Source: Carallia brachiata (Eukaryota > Streptophyta > Magnoliopsida > Malpighiales > Rhizophoraceae). Taken from it: a DNA stretch of 64,000 bases. Position 1 is the first letter of the stretch. Every line of letters begins with the position of its first letter. The DNA is taken from contig JADCRB010000013.1 in assembly GCA_021464245.1 (NCBI GenBank), positions 379,424-443,423 on the forward strand. Reading direction: 5' to 3'. A program made the position numbers and the translations under genes. Positions 12,501 through 25,364 of this stretch are shown here, piece by piece. The notes beneath the pieces are model-generated. The model had not been told where the DNA came from and did no database searches. It saw only the letters and a list, made by a program, of their open reading frames with translations.

Positions 12501-13214
12501 ATAATAAATTTTGTCATGTATCAATAGTACTTTGAATATATTGAGTGTGTAATAATTTGATTGATAAATGAGATGCTTATAGGACTTGTTCCAAAGATTT
12601 CTGCTACAGTGAAGCCATGTGTACATGTATAGTGAGAAAGACTATCTCCCATGATGGGCGGTAACGCGTTTGGAAAAAGGTGCAGCTGTCTATGATTAGC
12701 AATTTGTTTCATTAGTTTGTTTTTCATGGGAATGCAAGTGAAAGCTAGAGCTATTTTCATGAAAGCTATCTCATAAATTTAGGTCAAATATGTAGGAATA
12801 CATGCCAAAAAAGCAAGATCTGCAATAATTTGATCCCTCCCGTCAAAACTCCAAAGTCAATTCATCTTCCCAAGGAATTCTACCTTGCGATGTCCGCATC
12901 TAAATGCACAAACCTGTGGTTTAGGAATAGAAGAGTATTCGAGAACAATTCGAGAAATGCTTGAAATATCCTTCAACAAAATTTTTCCTCTGTGCATTCT
13001 TGGGCCAAGGCATTGTCTCTTATTGATGATACGTTAGTCAAATTTTCTTTTTTTTTTTTTTTGGTCCTAATTAGTCAAATTTTCTAGAAAGTGTATCGAG
13101 TTGTTTTTGAAGTCGGATGTCCCTTTGTAGATGAAATATATCTCAATACATAAGTATCTTTTTATTGTATATATCTTTTTTTTTTTTTGAGAAAAATCTT
13201 TTATTGTATATATC
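9546..13214. other. Intergenic, no gene seen
   Basis: AT-rich noncoding DNA with homopolymers and a (GA)n tract at 10170-10190. A G-rich strip at 10325-10380 and short open frames on the minus strand (for example 12521-12760) show no family motifs. No element ends were resolved. Confidence 0.5.
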
Positions 13215-13290
13215 TTACTACACCATACTTAGCATTCTTTTCTATTGAACAGTCTTTTTAAGTAATGAAATTAACTTCGCTTATCCAAAA
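13215..13290 (+). mobile_element. Possible LINE 3' tail
   Basis: TTTTTAAGTAATGAAATTAA followed by CGCTTATCC and an A run resembles the terminal motif of plant LINEs and the tail at 5500-5541. Only the tail is left. Confidence 0.35.
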
Positions 13291-14096
13291 AAAGGTAGGT
13301 TCTCCTGATCAATAAATTTACTTTCCAAAAACAAAGAAGACAATTTAAAAAATATAATAAATTTCATGCAACTAAAAACGGCTCTAAACATGTTTCTTCT
13401 TATGGCAAAGTCTGCTGGAAAACAATAAACAAAAATATATGCATGCAATAAAGTATGAATTAAACAGAAAAGATATCTCGTCTCAAGCTGGAATGCGACA
13501 ATTCTTATGGATAGATATCACCCCTATGTGTAGAGTTTGAGTGCAAAAAGTTATTAAGTTTATCTTTTCAAAATATAACAGACCTTTTTATCGGGGTGCA
13601 TTATGCAAGAGGTAACGAGAATAACATGAATTTGATTAAACCAGCCCTGTCAGCTTTCTTGTGCACTAAAAAAAAAATTATGCAATCATTTGTTGTTTCA
13701 AGGAGGAGAGGAATAGTCTTATTTACATTAGTTTTGACTTAATAACTTATAAAGTGAAATAATGTAGCTAAAAGTAACTTTCTAATAATGGCTGATAATT
13801 TTTATACAATAATGTTCAGAATTCCGATAGGCAAAAAAAAAAAAAGCTAATCGAATAAATATGTAAAATTGTTTTAATCTCTAGTAGTGGAACAATGCTC
13901 AATTCGACTAATATTTGAATAGAGATTTTTTTTTTTTTTTTGAAGATCACGGATCTTTTTTCTTTATCATAAAAAAAAATGTAATATTCAGTTTTAGCAA
14001 TAGTAAAATTGGTATTAACCTTTTAAGATACTCTAATTCACTGGAAAGCCAACCTTATTTTCTTGCAGATAGATCTCATCTTTCAAGTCACTCAAA

Positions 14097-14205
14097 CAGT
14101 AGACTAATCACTTCATGAGTCATGACACATTCTGGTGATCAAGAAATGACACATTCTGTAGACTAATCACTTCATTCAAACAGTAGACTAATCGCTTCAT
14201 GACAC
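14097..14205. repeat. Short direct repeats, ~22-bp unit
   Basis: The unit AGTAGACTAATCACTTCAT occurs at about 14098 and 14157 and, with one change, at 14183. It alternates with copies of ATGACACATTCTG. A local, imperfect duplication cluster. Confidence 0.75.
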
Positions 14206-14318
14206 ATTGTGATTTATATATTATTACAAGTCTTATTTTTGGGATTCAGAAGAGCATGATGCTAGGCCAATATCATAATGTCACTCAAATTAAAGTATTT
14301 TTTTAATTTTAATTTATT

Positions 14319-14488
14319 TGGACAAAATCACATGATTTGTATAAGACTAAAGAAATGAATGCAAGTAGATTGAATAAAATATGCAAAAAAAAATTTTTAA
14401 AAAAAACAACCACTTTTCACTAATTTTTATGCATATATTTTGATCTACTTGCATATTTTATTTGTTCTCATTCGTGTATTTTTGTCAA
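14319..14488. mobile_element. Foldback MITE, about 170 bp
   Basis: The left arm, containing TTTGGACAAAATCACATGAT and GAATGCAAGTAGAT, pairs with the right arm 14420-14488, whose reverse complement has TTTGACAAAAATACACGAAT and ATATGCAAGTAGATC. The centre is an A/T tract. No coding capacity. Confidence 0.6.
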
Positions 14489-16540
14489 AATGCATCGGAT
14501 CCTGGTAGTGTTTTCCCAAAAGAAAAAGTCCACATACATAATCGCTTATTGCCACGTTTGTATCAGATCAGTTTAACTAAGATACAAGCAAGGGAATGGA
14601 TAATAGTTATCTCTGTGTCATCTAATTTAGTAATGAATGTTAATGTGTTTACATCATATGGTAGGTCCATTTTATGCATACTCAGGCGGATAAGGTGTGC
14701 CAAAGAATTTTTCATCTTATCGTATTGCAAATTTACGCATCATTTAAGTAGCAAAGCAATCATCTCCGTCTCTCACCGTGTATTTATAGACAGAAAAGAT
14801 ACTTCTCAAGTATGTTGCCGCCATATCTCTGCCGTGAACTTGAGGTCACATTTATTTGGTCAAAGACCACTTGAGCATAGTCAAGACAAAAATCATAAAA
14901 CCTTACGAGAAGGAGCATGTACAGGATAACTAATAAATCTTGGAGAATGAAGTTGGCTGGTGTTTGAGTTATGGTAGCTAGATGGGTTCATATTCAGATA
15001 CGGTAGTGAATACCACGATCAAACGTTTATCATCACTTCAAAAAGTTAAATTGTTAGTTGAAATATAATTTTATTTCCTTAAAACTTGTTAGAAATGTAT
15101 ACAAAATTGAGCGGCCGCATCTATTATAGGCACAATGAATCGGACTGTTAAACTCAGGGTTCAAAAGAAAACGTTGACAAATTTAGTGGGACATGGAAGT
15201 TACCGTAGGGGGGGAGACGGGTAAATGGCGTAATCTCGATATAATAGAGTTTTCCAGTGTAACTATTGTCTGAGCATACAATGGTATGTGCGTTTTAAAA
15301 CTTATAATACAGTTTCTAATTTCGATTTCCTTTTCTCATAGTGAAAGAATACTCAAATAGATAATGTGTTGACGTACATTTAACTGACGCACGTAAATTT
15401 AGTGTTCTGAACGAAAAGAGGAGTATGTAGGGGAGAGAAGAAGAGAGAAAGAGAGAGAGAGGAGAGACTTAGTGGGACTCGGAATGAGTCTCATCAATTT
15501 TTTAATTTTTTTTTGAAAAAGTATTTTATGTGTATAAAAATTAAAATTATTATATAATAGATATAAAATCAAATAATTCTTATAATTCATGTGTAATAAG
15601 TTCAAATTTATTGTATAATATAAATTATGTGTTTAAACTAAAATTGATGTACTATAAAATTAAAATTAATGTATAATAGATTAAACAAAAAAAATAAAAA
15701 AAAGTGAGATTATGGCATTACGCTACCAAAGTTCTTATAATTAATTGTAGCAAGCAAGCGTAACATCATCGGGCGTAGAAATAGTCACTTGGAAACGCAA
15801 GGGCGGATTTGGTCAAAAAAACAAAAAAAAAGGAAACGCAAGGGCGGTGGTGGACCCCATGTAAAGACTAGTTAATAAAAACTGACAAAAAGCAAGGAGG
15901 CATTAGGAGTTGTCCGATTGTGTGGAATCTCCAGTGTGGGTACTGCAAAGCCACCTCGTCCTCTGCTAAAAAATATCTATACCAATATCCATACCAACGG
16001 TGATATATATATTTTTTTATTAAAGAAAAAAGTGTGGTAGATAGATAAAATTTTTTTATTGTATTTATATATTTTTTTTATATAATTATGAATATTTTTA
16101 TATAACCGCAATGATAAAAAGTTATATAAAAAAATGTTAATATTTTTTCGTTTTATTTTTTCTTTTGTGGTTGCACAAAAATGCTCGTTGTTGCAAAAAA
16201 AAAAAACACGTGTAACACAGTAGAAAAATTTCATCTGCTCATGTAATAGAGCCATTTACTAAAAAATAAATTTATTGCGGATATATCAATCATTAAATTG
16301 ATAAATTGAGATCAACTTTTTACATTGTTTGATATTTTATTCAACTCAACATATAAGAATGAGTCCTCTATCCGAATACTGTTGGATTTGAGTGAAACCT
16401 TTCAAACCAATCAAATGTTAACAAGTCTAAAGTAAGCGTGCGAGTTACGGTCAAAGCAAGACAGTTCAGGAGGTCAACACCTCAACAAGCGTTACTAGTG
16501 CGATTTGAATCAGAGTCAAAAGTAGATGAGACACGCTAAA
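14489..16540. other. Intergenic, no gene seen
   Basis: Noncoding. It includes a 155-codon open frame at 14462-14929 without recognisable motifs, a (GA)n tract near 15440-15462 and AT-rich low-complexity sequence at 15490-15700 and 16005-16200. Confidence 0.5.
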
Positions 16541-16625
16541 TAATCACCAGACTACTATCTCAAGTGGTCCAAGGGTACGATATCGAAAAGGGTAGGTTGG
16601 AACCCTTGATATTAGGTTATATTAT
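16541..16625 (+). mobile_element. tRNA-like SINE fragment (possible)
   Basis: An A-box-like CTCAAGTGGTCCAAGG (about 16559) is followed about 30 bases on by a B-box-like GGTTGGAACCC (about 16597). This spacing is typical of the tRNA-derived head of plant SINEs. No tail or target duplication located. Confidence 0.35.
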
Positions 16626-17099
16626 AGATTAGACTCAAACATTAGGAGAGAAACTTCGGTAAAATAATAACATTAAGGATGTAACTAATTTTCCATGGAT
16701 AATGCATTCTTGATTTTTTTTTTTTTAGTTTATAAAAATAAATAAGTAGGGGTGACGTCCTACAGAATCGTTAGAGATATTTACTCGAACTTCATATCTG
16801 AAGTAGACCATATAATCTAAATCCAACCTGCGAGAGAGCAAATTCATAGTATCCGATAAACGTCATTAGATAGTTCGAGATCCTGGAAAACTCAAAGTAA
16901 GTTTATCACCCCAAACGACCTTGGCGGCATACCTGATTTATTAAAAAAAAAAGAAAGAAAGAAAGATGTACATGGTAAAGTAGTGATGCAATGAACTTGA
17001 AAGAGTATTTATGTTAAATGTGCGATATGTTAACGAAGTAAATTGAAATTATAGAATTTAAATACTTAATAATTATAAAGAGTTAATAAATGGTGATAA
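16626..17099. other. Intergenic, no gene seen
   Basis: Noncoding DNA between two SINE-like heads. A (GAAA)n-like tract lies at 16950-16966. Confidence 0.5.
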
Positions 17100-17235
17100 T
17101 TATGAACTTTCTTTTAATCTTGGGAGAAGGCAACTCCCTATGTAAGGGGAGGAGAGATAGGGAGACAAGGTTCAAACTCACACCTTCTAATTGACAAAAG
17201 AATTAGTTAGGTTATCAGTTGATCTAAGTATGCAT
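17100..17235 (-). mobile_element. tRNA-derived SINE-like sequence (possible)
   Basis: Read on the minus strand, an A-box-like TTAGATCAACTGATAACC is followed by TAATTCTTTTGTCAATTAGA and a B-box-like GAGTTTGAACCTTG, then a CT-rich body. This order fits a tRNA-derived SINE. Confidence 0.4.
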
Positions 17236-18263
17236 TGTACCCACTCTTTTTATTTTTATTTCTTATTTTTCTACTTTAATCTCATACCAATGATCTTTGT
17301 TTACATTTAACCCACAGGCGACACAAACCCATGATTAATGAGAAGTGCAATTATATTTAGACGTACCAAAATAGGTCGTTTGAGCAGAATCAAGTTCCAA
17401 TCGTGACAAGTTATGATCATTTTGAATTCAGTCCTTTTAACAAATAAATTGAGAGGACTATTTTCACTTTATTTTAATTTTGTTAATATTTTGAGTCATT
17501 GGGGTTGAGTTATGTCATCTGCAAAATTTTGCAGTTATCTTAGTTTGGATCGTAATGAAGTTCAAGCTAAAAAAAATCAAGATCTTGATGTTATGTGTTA
17601 GAATAAAGTTAATACATAGGTGGAGTTAACTTTTGTTACCTCTAAACCCTGCAGTAGTGTAAAAACATTTTTAAGCTTAAAAAACAGAGGTAAAAGTTAG
17701 CAATTTACTCTCATTGGTTCTTAATACAGTAATCTCTGATTAAATAAACAGGCACGCTCGCACACATACTTTTCAGTTGTATTGTATGCATGGGGGCCGC
17801 CTAGGAAAATGTATGGACCCCATATGTACACATTTGGGGTGGTAAGTTTGGGTTAGTTGGATGGCACTAATCCACCACAGGGTTCTCGTGGCCTGGACCA
17901 AATTGGCGGTCGTCCACCCTCCTTCTTGGCTTCTTTCGTGATCTATGCCTATATAAAATATTTCCCAAAATTTCTTTTACTCTTTCCATTTTTTCTTGAA
18001 AATCGGAATAATTGTGGTCATGAGGACAGAGATAATGAGCAGAAATGAAGCTTTAAGGGTCGAATATCATACCATCAAATCCAAAAAATAAAAAAAAAGG
18101 ATACTTCCTATATTTTTAGCATATTTAGTTAAAACATCCACTTCAAACCTTTTGATTACGTATTTAATTTTTAATAACTTTTTTCTCCTTTCGTATTCTT
18201 TCTACTTCTTTTATAACTAAAAAAAAGGTGTCCAAACATTATATTTTCAAAAAAATGAAACGG

Positions 18264-18306
<43 letters not shown>

Positions 18307-19879
18307 GGACCCAGACAAGTTGGGGGGTTTAGGCCAAATCACCGACCATTCCATCGCAGACACTGTCAAGAATTTAATTGTTCTCTCGAGCCGTCCAACC
18401 AATTGTAACATGAATATGCACCGATTAGCCTCTGTTGTTTGCGCTCGACGCACCATGTCCCAAAAAATATCGGGAGGAACTTTTCTTCTCCAACATCATC
18501 AGAGTGACGAGAGGGAAAAAACAAATCCTAACTTTTTTAGAGGATGAAAATGACAATCGAGTTTATTAGATTACTTGAGATATTCTCATGGAAATCTCTT
18601 GTTTTCGATATTTAACTTTCAGCGACTGGATTCTACTTTTCTGGCTAAACACAAAAGACGAAGCGAAATAATTCAATGGCCACTTCTGCGATTAATTATG
18701 ACACTGATTTGTATTTTCTCTATGAAAGTGCCCCTATCATTTGAACATTTTTTTTCCATCCCAAACCAAGTCAACTGGTCTCTATAGAGTTTTTCAAAAT
18801 CTTCCAGAATTCGTCTTTGTTTTTAATTTTAATATGCCCTTGGGATTAAGAAATTTAAACATTAATTTATTTAAGAATCCTTAATTAGAAAAGTAGAAGT
18901 TTATGTGATAATAAAGAGACATGTTGCTCAAAAAAAAAAAACATGTATTTTTTTTTAAGAATAAATAGAGATATGTATTATTGTTTAACTTATAAATTAA
19001 AAAAACATTCAATAAATAGACGACAATTTTGTATTATTTATTGTTGATTTAGTTGAAAGAAAATCGTAGGAGAAGAAATAGTTAGGCATATCACATCAAT
19101 AAGTAATAATAATTAACTTAACTTACAGCAGCAAGCTATTGACTCAACTCACGGATCGGACTTTTGTGCTTTTTCCTTTTCTTTTTCTTTTTTTTTGTCA
19201 GTGTTTTATTAATAGTTGATTAAATTGTGTATTATATAATAAAAATCACACTCGCTATTCTTATAAATTTAAAGCCTCTCTTCTAAAGATTACAACCTAG
19301 CACCGCCAACATAGAATTCTAAGTTTAACTACTGGACCAATGGCAAAGAGACTTCTTGCAATTTAGTACCATTATCTAGCTCACCTTTAATAAGAAATAA
19401 ATAGACATATAATTCATTCAAAAATATTTAATAATTCATATTATTTTTTCATCTGAATTCAACCATACCACGCCCATATATATGCGCCCTAAAAAAGTTA
19501 TACTCTATGAAATTCTTTGCGTTTATAGCTCTCCAAGTCCCCTAATTGGCGTATGTCCTTTAATTGAAAGGTAGTCTAGCCTCAATGTAGCACGCTTTTA
19601 TTACTGATAATAAGTAAAATTACGTGAATATATTTAAAAAAATGCATAAAAATATAAAATAAATTTAATAATTTTTAATAATTTATTTATTTTTTAAAAT
19701 TTAATTCATTTATAATTTAATGATCCAAGTTATTGTATTTCCACTACAATCTAACAATTCTATATCCGTGAAGTTTTTCTGTAATCATGATGGTCGTCTT
19801 AGGCAAGGAAGCATGCCCCGTGAGTCGTGACCTTTGGCCTGATGCCGTCTTAAATAATAATAAACATGCCATCGTACGC
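17236..19879. other. Intergenic with (AT)n(AG)n microsatellite
   Basis: No gene supported. A compound microsatellite, (TA)n followed by (GA)n, lies at 18264-18307. Short open frames at 17857-18048 and 18320-18547 have no recognisable domain. Confidence 0.5.
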
Positions 19880-19985
19880 TACATTTATGTTGTCGTCTGG
19901 TGGTTAGTGTTGTGTAGTCTTCCATATTTTGGGTTCGACGTTCAACTTTATTGTGCACCTGTAAAAAATTTTCATAACTTTTTTT
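19880..19985 (+). mobile_element. tRNA-like SINE fragment (possible)
   Basis: CTGGTGGTTAGTGTTGTGTA is followed about 20 bases later by GGGTTCGACGTTCAA, a good match in order and character to A and B boxes of a tRNA-derived promoter. It lies inside a 102-codon open frame that I regard as chance. No target duplication seen. Confidence 0.35.
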
Positions 19986-21643
19986 TCACCTCAAAGAAAT
20001 TTATTCTCTTGAAAAGTTGTTCTCCTTCTGCATTGCTTAAAACCCAATTGCTACTACTGGATGCTATGTCTCTAGCTTGTCTTTTAATTTCGTAAACCCG
20101 TTAAGCTAGTCCTTCATGGGGTCATCTTAGCAAATGAAAATACGTTGTTGTTGGTAATAATAGAGTCTTGATCTATATTGTTTTCATTTTTCAGATAAGA
20201 ATAGTGCTTGAATTTCGCCTTTGCACTCTTCTTGCACATAATTATGCTGAACACGTGTTTCTGCTGTATGTGGAATTTATATTCAGAAAATTTGGTAAGT
20301 ATTGAGACATGAAGATAGCACGAAGGGAAATGTTCTCCACAAAAAACGGTAGCCTGATCTGGCTTATTGGGCTCATTTATCATTTAATTAGGAGCTAACT
20401 TTGACGAATAGCACACTTGCTTAATGTCTGTTTCTATATCTCTTTTTGGTCCTTCATTGTACAGAAATTATTAAGATAGAGACTTATATTTAATTATGTT
20501 ACTCTGTAGATTAGGTCTATTATATCGAACATATGAGCATTCAATCCTAAGTAGACGAGAGAGTTCATGCATTGATGTGGAGGAGGTCATCTGCATTTTG
20601 AATGTTGACGTGCCACGAATTGATAGGCTCCATTCTATATAATTTTTTCTTTTTTTTTTTCCATTAAGAGCCGAATAATTATATAATGAGATTGGAAATA
20701 CTATAGATATATATACAGGAAACCAAAGATAAGTCAAAATATGTGCAACCTTTTGTGCCTCTTGTTACATTCTTTATTGCATTAAAGACAAAACATAACT
20801 GGTTGTAAAATAAACCTGAGGATTTCCTTTTTTTTTTTTAATGATAGTACGTAAGGATTTTTTTGTTTTTCATTGATAATTCACTTTAAAAAAATATCGG
20901 TTCAAGAATTCATTCAATGCATGAAAAATTTTCTACCGTGAAAATAATAAATTTTAATATAAAAAAATTAATGCAAATCCTAAAAAAGAATTCATTATTT
21001 AAAAGTGTATTATATTCGGAACATGAGCACAAATCTATCTTTTTTATGAATATAAAAATGAAAATGATATATAATTTTTCTTGATAAATATCATAAGGTA
21101 CGGCTAAATCTTTTCTTGCGTAATTGGCTTTTGTTTTGTTCTTTGGCAATAATTTTTCCTATACCCTCCATAAGCAACATATTTATTTATTCTTTATTTT
21201 CATTTATCATTTTTTCTAAGACTAAACAATCATATTATCTTAATATTTTTCACACCAACTTGAATAACAATAGTGCATAGCGAGAAAAATATATATAAGT
21301 ATCACCTTCATGGTCGTGAGAAGATGTTGATAAGCTAACAAGAGCATTTTTCTGGCTATTGTATTATCGGTTCAACTTCCCTTATATGTGTCCTCCTTGG
21401 TCTAAGATGATTGGGAGTATGTTTTTTTTGGCTCAGTTTTACCTCTAAAGAATCTCAAATATATGTCTTTCAAAAAATCGAAATCCAGAACAAAAGATTA
21501 TTAGAATTTGGTTTGATAATTGAGATTAAATCATAAGATTTTTCATTTGTTATTCATCGATGTGTAAATATGGTGACGTAACATTGTAGACTTGAGATTT
21601 CTTTGGAAGACGCAAGTGCGAAGGTAATTTCCTAGATTTCGAC
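19986..21643. other. Intergenic, no gene seen
   Basis: AT-rich noncoding DNA. Small open frames on the minus strand (20114-20383, 20471-20737, 20910-21149) carry no motifs I recognise. Confidence 0.5.
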
Positions 21644-22215
21644 TATAAGTGTCAAAACGGGTCATCGGGTTGGGTTCGGGTTGGGTCACTTCGGGTCGGG
21701 TTACTTACGGGTCAAGTTATCTTCGGGTCATTTTGGGTTGGGTCACTTCGGGTTCGGGTCGGGTTCGAGTTAAAAATTTTAAAAATTTAAAATTTTCAAA
21801 AATTTTACTAAAAATTCTTAAAAATCAAAGAAAATCATATGATTGAAAAATAATTGAAATTTTTTCTTTTAAAATATTTTTAAAAATTAAAATAAAATTT
21901 AAAACTGTATAAAAAATTTCAAAATATTCTAAAAAAATTTATAATTAAGATTTATATTGAAAATAGTATAATCTATACTTTTTATAATATAAAATATGCT
22001 AAATTTTTTCATTTTATTTTTTTGTTCCCTTAAGAAAAAAAAAGTTCGGGTCAACGGGTCGGGTTAGGGTCAGGTCGGGTTTGACCCAAAAATTTTCGGG
22101 TCATTCGGGTTCGAGTCATTTCGGGTTAGGTCATCCTTCGGGTCGGGTTCGGGTCGTATTTTTTCGGGTGGGTTCGGGTCAACCCATCAGGTCGGGTCAG
22201 CTTTTGACACCTCTA
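21644..22215. mobile_element. hAT-type MITE with CGGGT-rich ends, 572 bp
   Basis: The ends read TATAAGTGTCAAAACG on the left and, as reverse complement of the right end, TAGAGGTGTCAAAAGC. They are flanked by a perfect 8-bp duplication ATTTCGAC (21636-21643 and 22216-22223). An 8-bp duplication with a TAG-G-GTGTCAAAA-like end is the hAT signature. Subterminal regions on both sides are arrays of CGGGT, GGGTCGGGTT and GGGTC units, and the centre is AT-rich. The open frames in it are by-products of the repeats; it codes for no transposase. Confidence 0.88.
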
Positions 22216-22502
22216 ATTTCGACACAAGAAAAGCAACAAGAAGATATTTTTAAAGACACTTTAATAGTTAAAATTTAGACTTTTATTTTAGATGTTTTAT
22301 ATTCCAATCTCGAAGATCTGGTGTAGAAGTCATGTAAATAAAAAGAGGTATCCCTAAAACATGGTGCTAAGTATTTAAATACTAAAAGACCAATAATTTA
22401 ACAAAAATAATTTCTTACGTTCAAAAGAAGCTAGAAGGTCAAAATCTATATAAATTCTAAATATTTAAACGGGGAAAAGGTTAGAAGACTGAGTGGCGAG
22501 GA
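22216..22502. other. Short intergenic spacer
   Basis: Noncoding, between the hAT-type MITE and a foldback element. Confidence 0.5.
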
Positions 22503-22691
22503 TCGAGTAGAGTGTTATCCACATCATTCACAAATGTTGTACATCAACTTTAACTATAAGTTTTATAAATTTTTTCATTAATTTTTTATAATTTATGACA
22601 GTTAAATTTTTTTCACTTTTTTACGATATATAAAATTATTAAAATTGATATACAACAGACTTGTGAACGATATGCACAACACTTAACTCGG
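22503..22691. mobile_element. Foldback MITE, about 190 bp
   Basis: The left end TCGAGTAGAGTGTTATCC, continuing to CATTCACAAATGTTGTACAT, matches the reverse complement of the right end, CCGAGTTAAGTGTTGTGC and GTTCACAAGTCTGTTGTA. The AT-rich centre completes a hairpin. No coding capacity; superfamily not assigned. Confidence 0.65.
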
Positions 22692-24806
22692 TTTTTTCTC
22701 TCTCTCAATCTAGGTACCCATACCCATTTAAATATTAGAAGACAGATAATTTAAGACAAAGTTAATCAAATTTTTTCCAAATATTTGAGCCGTCTGCTCG
22801 AGCCATAAACAAATAAAGTTGAGGGTAACATATAACTAAGATGTTTACTTCGGAGGATACAGTTAAAGTTTCTCGTCTTTATAGTTTATACCCCCGTCCC
22901 TCCCAACACACACATGTATCTTATAACAAAAATAAAAAGAAAAAGTTTAGAGAAAGCTATCCCTTAATTTATGCTACAAATTAATTATTTCACATATAAT
23001 AATTTAGAGAAAAAATTATTTAAAAAATTTATCCCACATTTATATATTCTCTCGACATTTGGTTTTCCAAAATTGTCAATAAATTTTATTTGCCATAAAT
23101 AATTTTCATAAATGAAATCTCTTGAATGCTATCAAAAATTATTCTACAAGCCAAAACACTTCGTTTGCCCAAATAATTCCCCCACAATAATTGTCATAAA
23201 TTATATTTGTCTCTTAATTGACATAATTACTGTTAAAAATTATTTAAACGTCAAATCACTATTTAATAGAATTAATTATCTACCAACAATACCTCTTTCT
23301 CCTATCGACGTAAACCATTACTATCTTTCTATTACTAAACCATTTCTATCTTTTAAATTATTGTCTGTTACTATTATTTAAATGGGTAATAATGGAAGAG
23401 AGAAAAACATTCATATAATTTTTCAGAGTTCATTTTTTTCCATTACTATCATTTAAATTATTTTTCATCACTATGGTTTAAATGAGTAATATTTTCAGGT
23501 AAAGTATTACCAATCAGTCAAACTTCTTTTTTAGTTAAAAATATTGAATATGAACTATCTACAAATAAAATCTGTGCTGGAAGAGCGAAGAAAAAAGAAA
23601 TATTTTGTTACTAAGAGCAAGAAAGTGTTTATAGCTACAACGATATAAATAAGAATACTCGTCCGTAGAAATTATCCGTTACTATTATTAAAATATTATT
23701 CATTATTTTTTTTTCTATTGTTAAAACATTACTATCATTTAAATTATTGTCCATTATCATCCTTTAAACGGGTAATAATTCTAGTCAAAAAATAAATAAA
23801 TAAATAAACGGGTAATAATGGGTGATTTTTTTGTATGATAGACTGATACAAGTTTGACAAGTCAAAGTTTTTAATTATTAGTACAGTACACGTCCGAATT
23901 TTGTCACTTCAATATAAAGCATTTTTAAAGGGTGTGGGCTTGACTCAATTGCAACACCTGTATCATATAGTATTTTAGCGTTTGATCGTCTAAGCGAAAG
24001 ATTACAAGAGGACCCAAAACCGTCATTTTATTTTTATCACAAAAACAGAAAAGGCTTGTAAATATATTAGTAATTATATTTGTAAGTGAGATAGGAGTCA
24101 CTCGTTGATGTCCTCTTCAATCTCTTCTATAGGGAGAACCCACTACATAAGTATTAGTGAAAACTCTATTATAATAGACTATAACGATTATAAATTTAAA
24201 ACTCGTCAGTCAATGTTAGTCCTTACAAACCCAATTATTGGGTGCGAAAATCTATATGTTATAATATAAGGGGCAAATGTCAGTACGAGGATACGAACTT
24301 GAGTTAAATGCGTGAAATTTACGTTGAATCATCACTTAGACTATTGCCTCGGATGATGACCCAAAACCGTCATTTGATAATATAATTAACTTATAATTTA
24401 ACCGTTAATATTTCACCATGATATAAATTAGCCTTACGTTCTAAATTTTGTTAAACTAAACTTTTGTTATCATTCACACTACAATGTATTCCTTATTTCA
24501 ACAAGTGCTCACAAATTTTGTTGAACCAAATCGTTCGAAGAATACCATAAGTTAAGCTAAGATTTTCTCTTTTGTTATTGTTTTTAATGCTTCTGCAATA
24601 AATCATTGAAGGTTCAAGTGTTAATTTTCTTTTTCCTAAGTAGAATATGGAATATCAATTAATCACGAATTTCAAAATTAACGTGAAGGATGTGAATATC
24701 GAAACCGATGTCATTTACTTATGGAAATCTATTAACAAAAAATAATAAAAACAATTTCATCAGTATTGATATAATACTCGCTGATGAGGAGATATAATTT
24801 CTAATA
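22692..24806. other. Intergenic with degenerate repeats (23306-23815)
   Basis: Three degenerate copies of a pattern built on TTACTATCATTTAAATTATT and AAACGGGTAATAAT occur at about 23325-23396, 23436-23495 and 23676-23782, with a last AACGGGTAATAATGG near 23807 after an (AATA)n tract. The rest is AT-rich and noncoding. Confidence 0.55.
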
Positions 24807-25364
24807 GGGATAATACCCATTTTAGTCATAAATGTTTATAGATTATTTTTTTAATTTTGTCTTAAACCATTCAATTTTTTCAATCGAGTGTTAAATCTTG
24901 CAATTTTTTTATAAACGAGTCTTTTATCAACGGAAGTTAGTTAAACCGTCTTCTTTATTTTCTAGTTACAATATTTAAAAAAATTTAAAAATGACAAAAA
25001 TAATTAAAAAATGATTAATTTTTAAAAAATGAAAAATAAAAAAACCCCAAAATACCCTATTATCACCATTTTTTATATTAAAGGACTCAATTAAAAAACT
25101 TTTAGAACTTTTAGACTTGATTGAAAAGTTTTAGAACGTTAAGAACTTGATTGAAACGAAAAATACAAAAGAAACCATATTTAAGATTTTTTTATTTATC
25201 TCCATTTAGTCAATCGTCATTGTTAATGGTTTGACTGATTTTAATTAACGGAAGGACTAGTTTGTAAAAAAATTGAAAGGTTTAAACTCAATTAAAAAAA
25301 TTAAAAAATTTAAAATTAATTGAAAAAATGTATAAATGTTGAAAACTAAAATGGTGTAATTCCA
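24807..25364. mobile_element. Mutator-type MITE, 558 bp, perfect 9-bp target duplication
   Basis: Long terminal inverted repeats of about 140 bp. The left end GGGATAATACCCATTTTAGT corresponds to TGGAATTACACCATTTTAGT on the opposite strand at right, and similarity continues inward. Flanks are identical TTTCTAATA at 24798-24806 and 25365-25373. A 9-bp duplication with long inverted repeats is the hallmark of the Mutator superfamily. The interior is AT-rich with subrepeats of AGAACTTGATTGAAA character. No transposase. Related elements lie at 31665-32160 and at the ends of 39367-53003. Confidence 0.9.

Noticed and set aside
14462..14929. 155-codon plus-strand open frame
   Set aside because: No domain, no start context, composition like its surroundings; its start overlaps the arm of a foldback MITE. 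Probably chance.
19787..20095. 102-codon plus-strand frame
   Set aside because: It covers a tRNA-like SINE head and has no protein family features.
21649..22278. Open frames rich in Gly/Ser/Arg/Val
   Set aside because: They are translations of the CGGGT repeat arrays of the hAT-type MITE, not genes.
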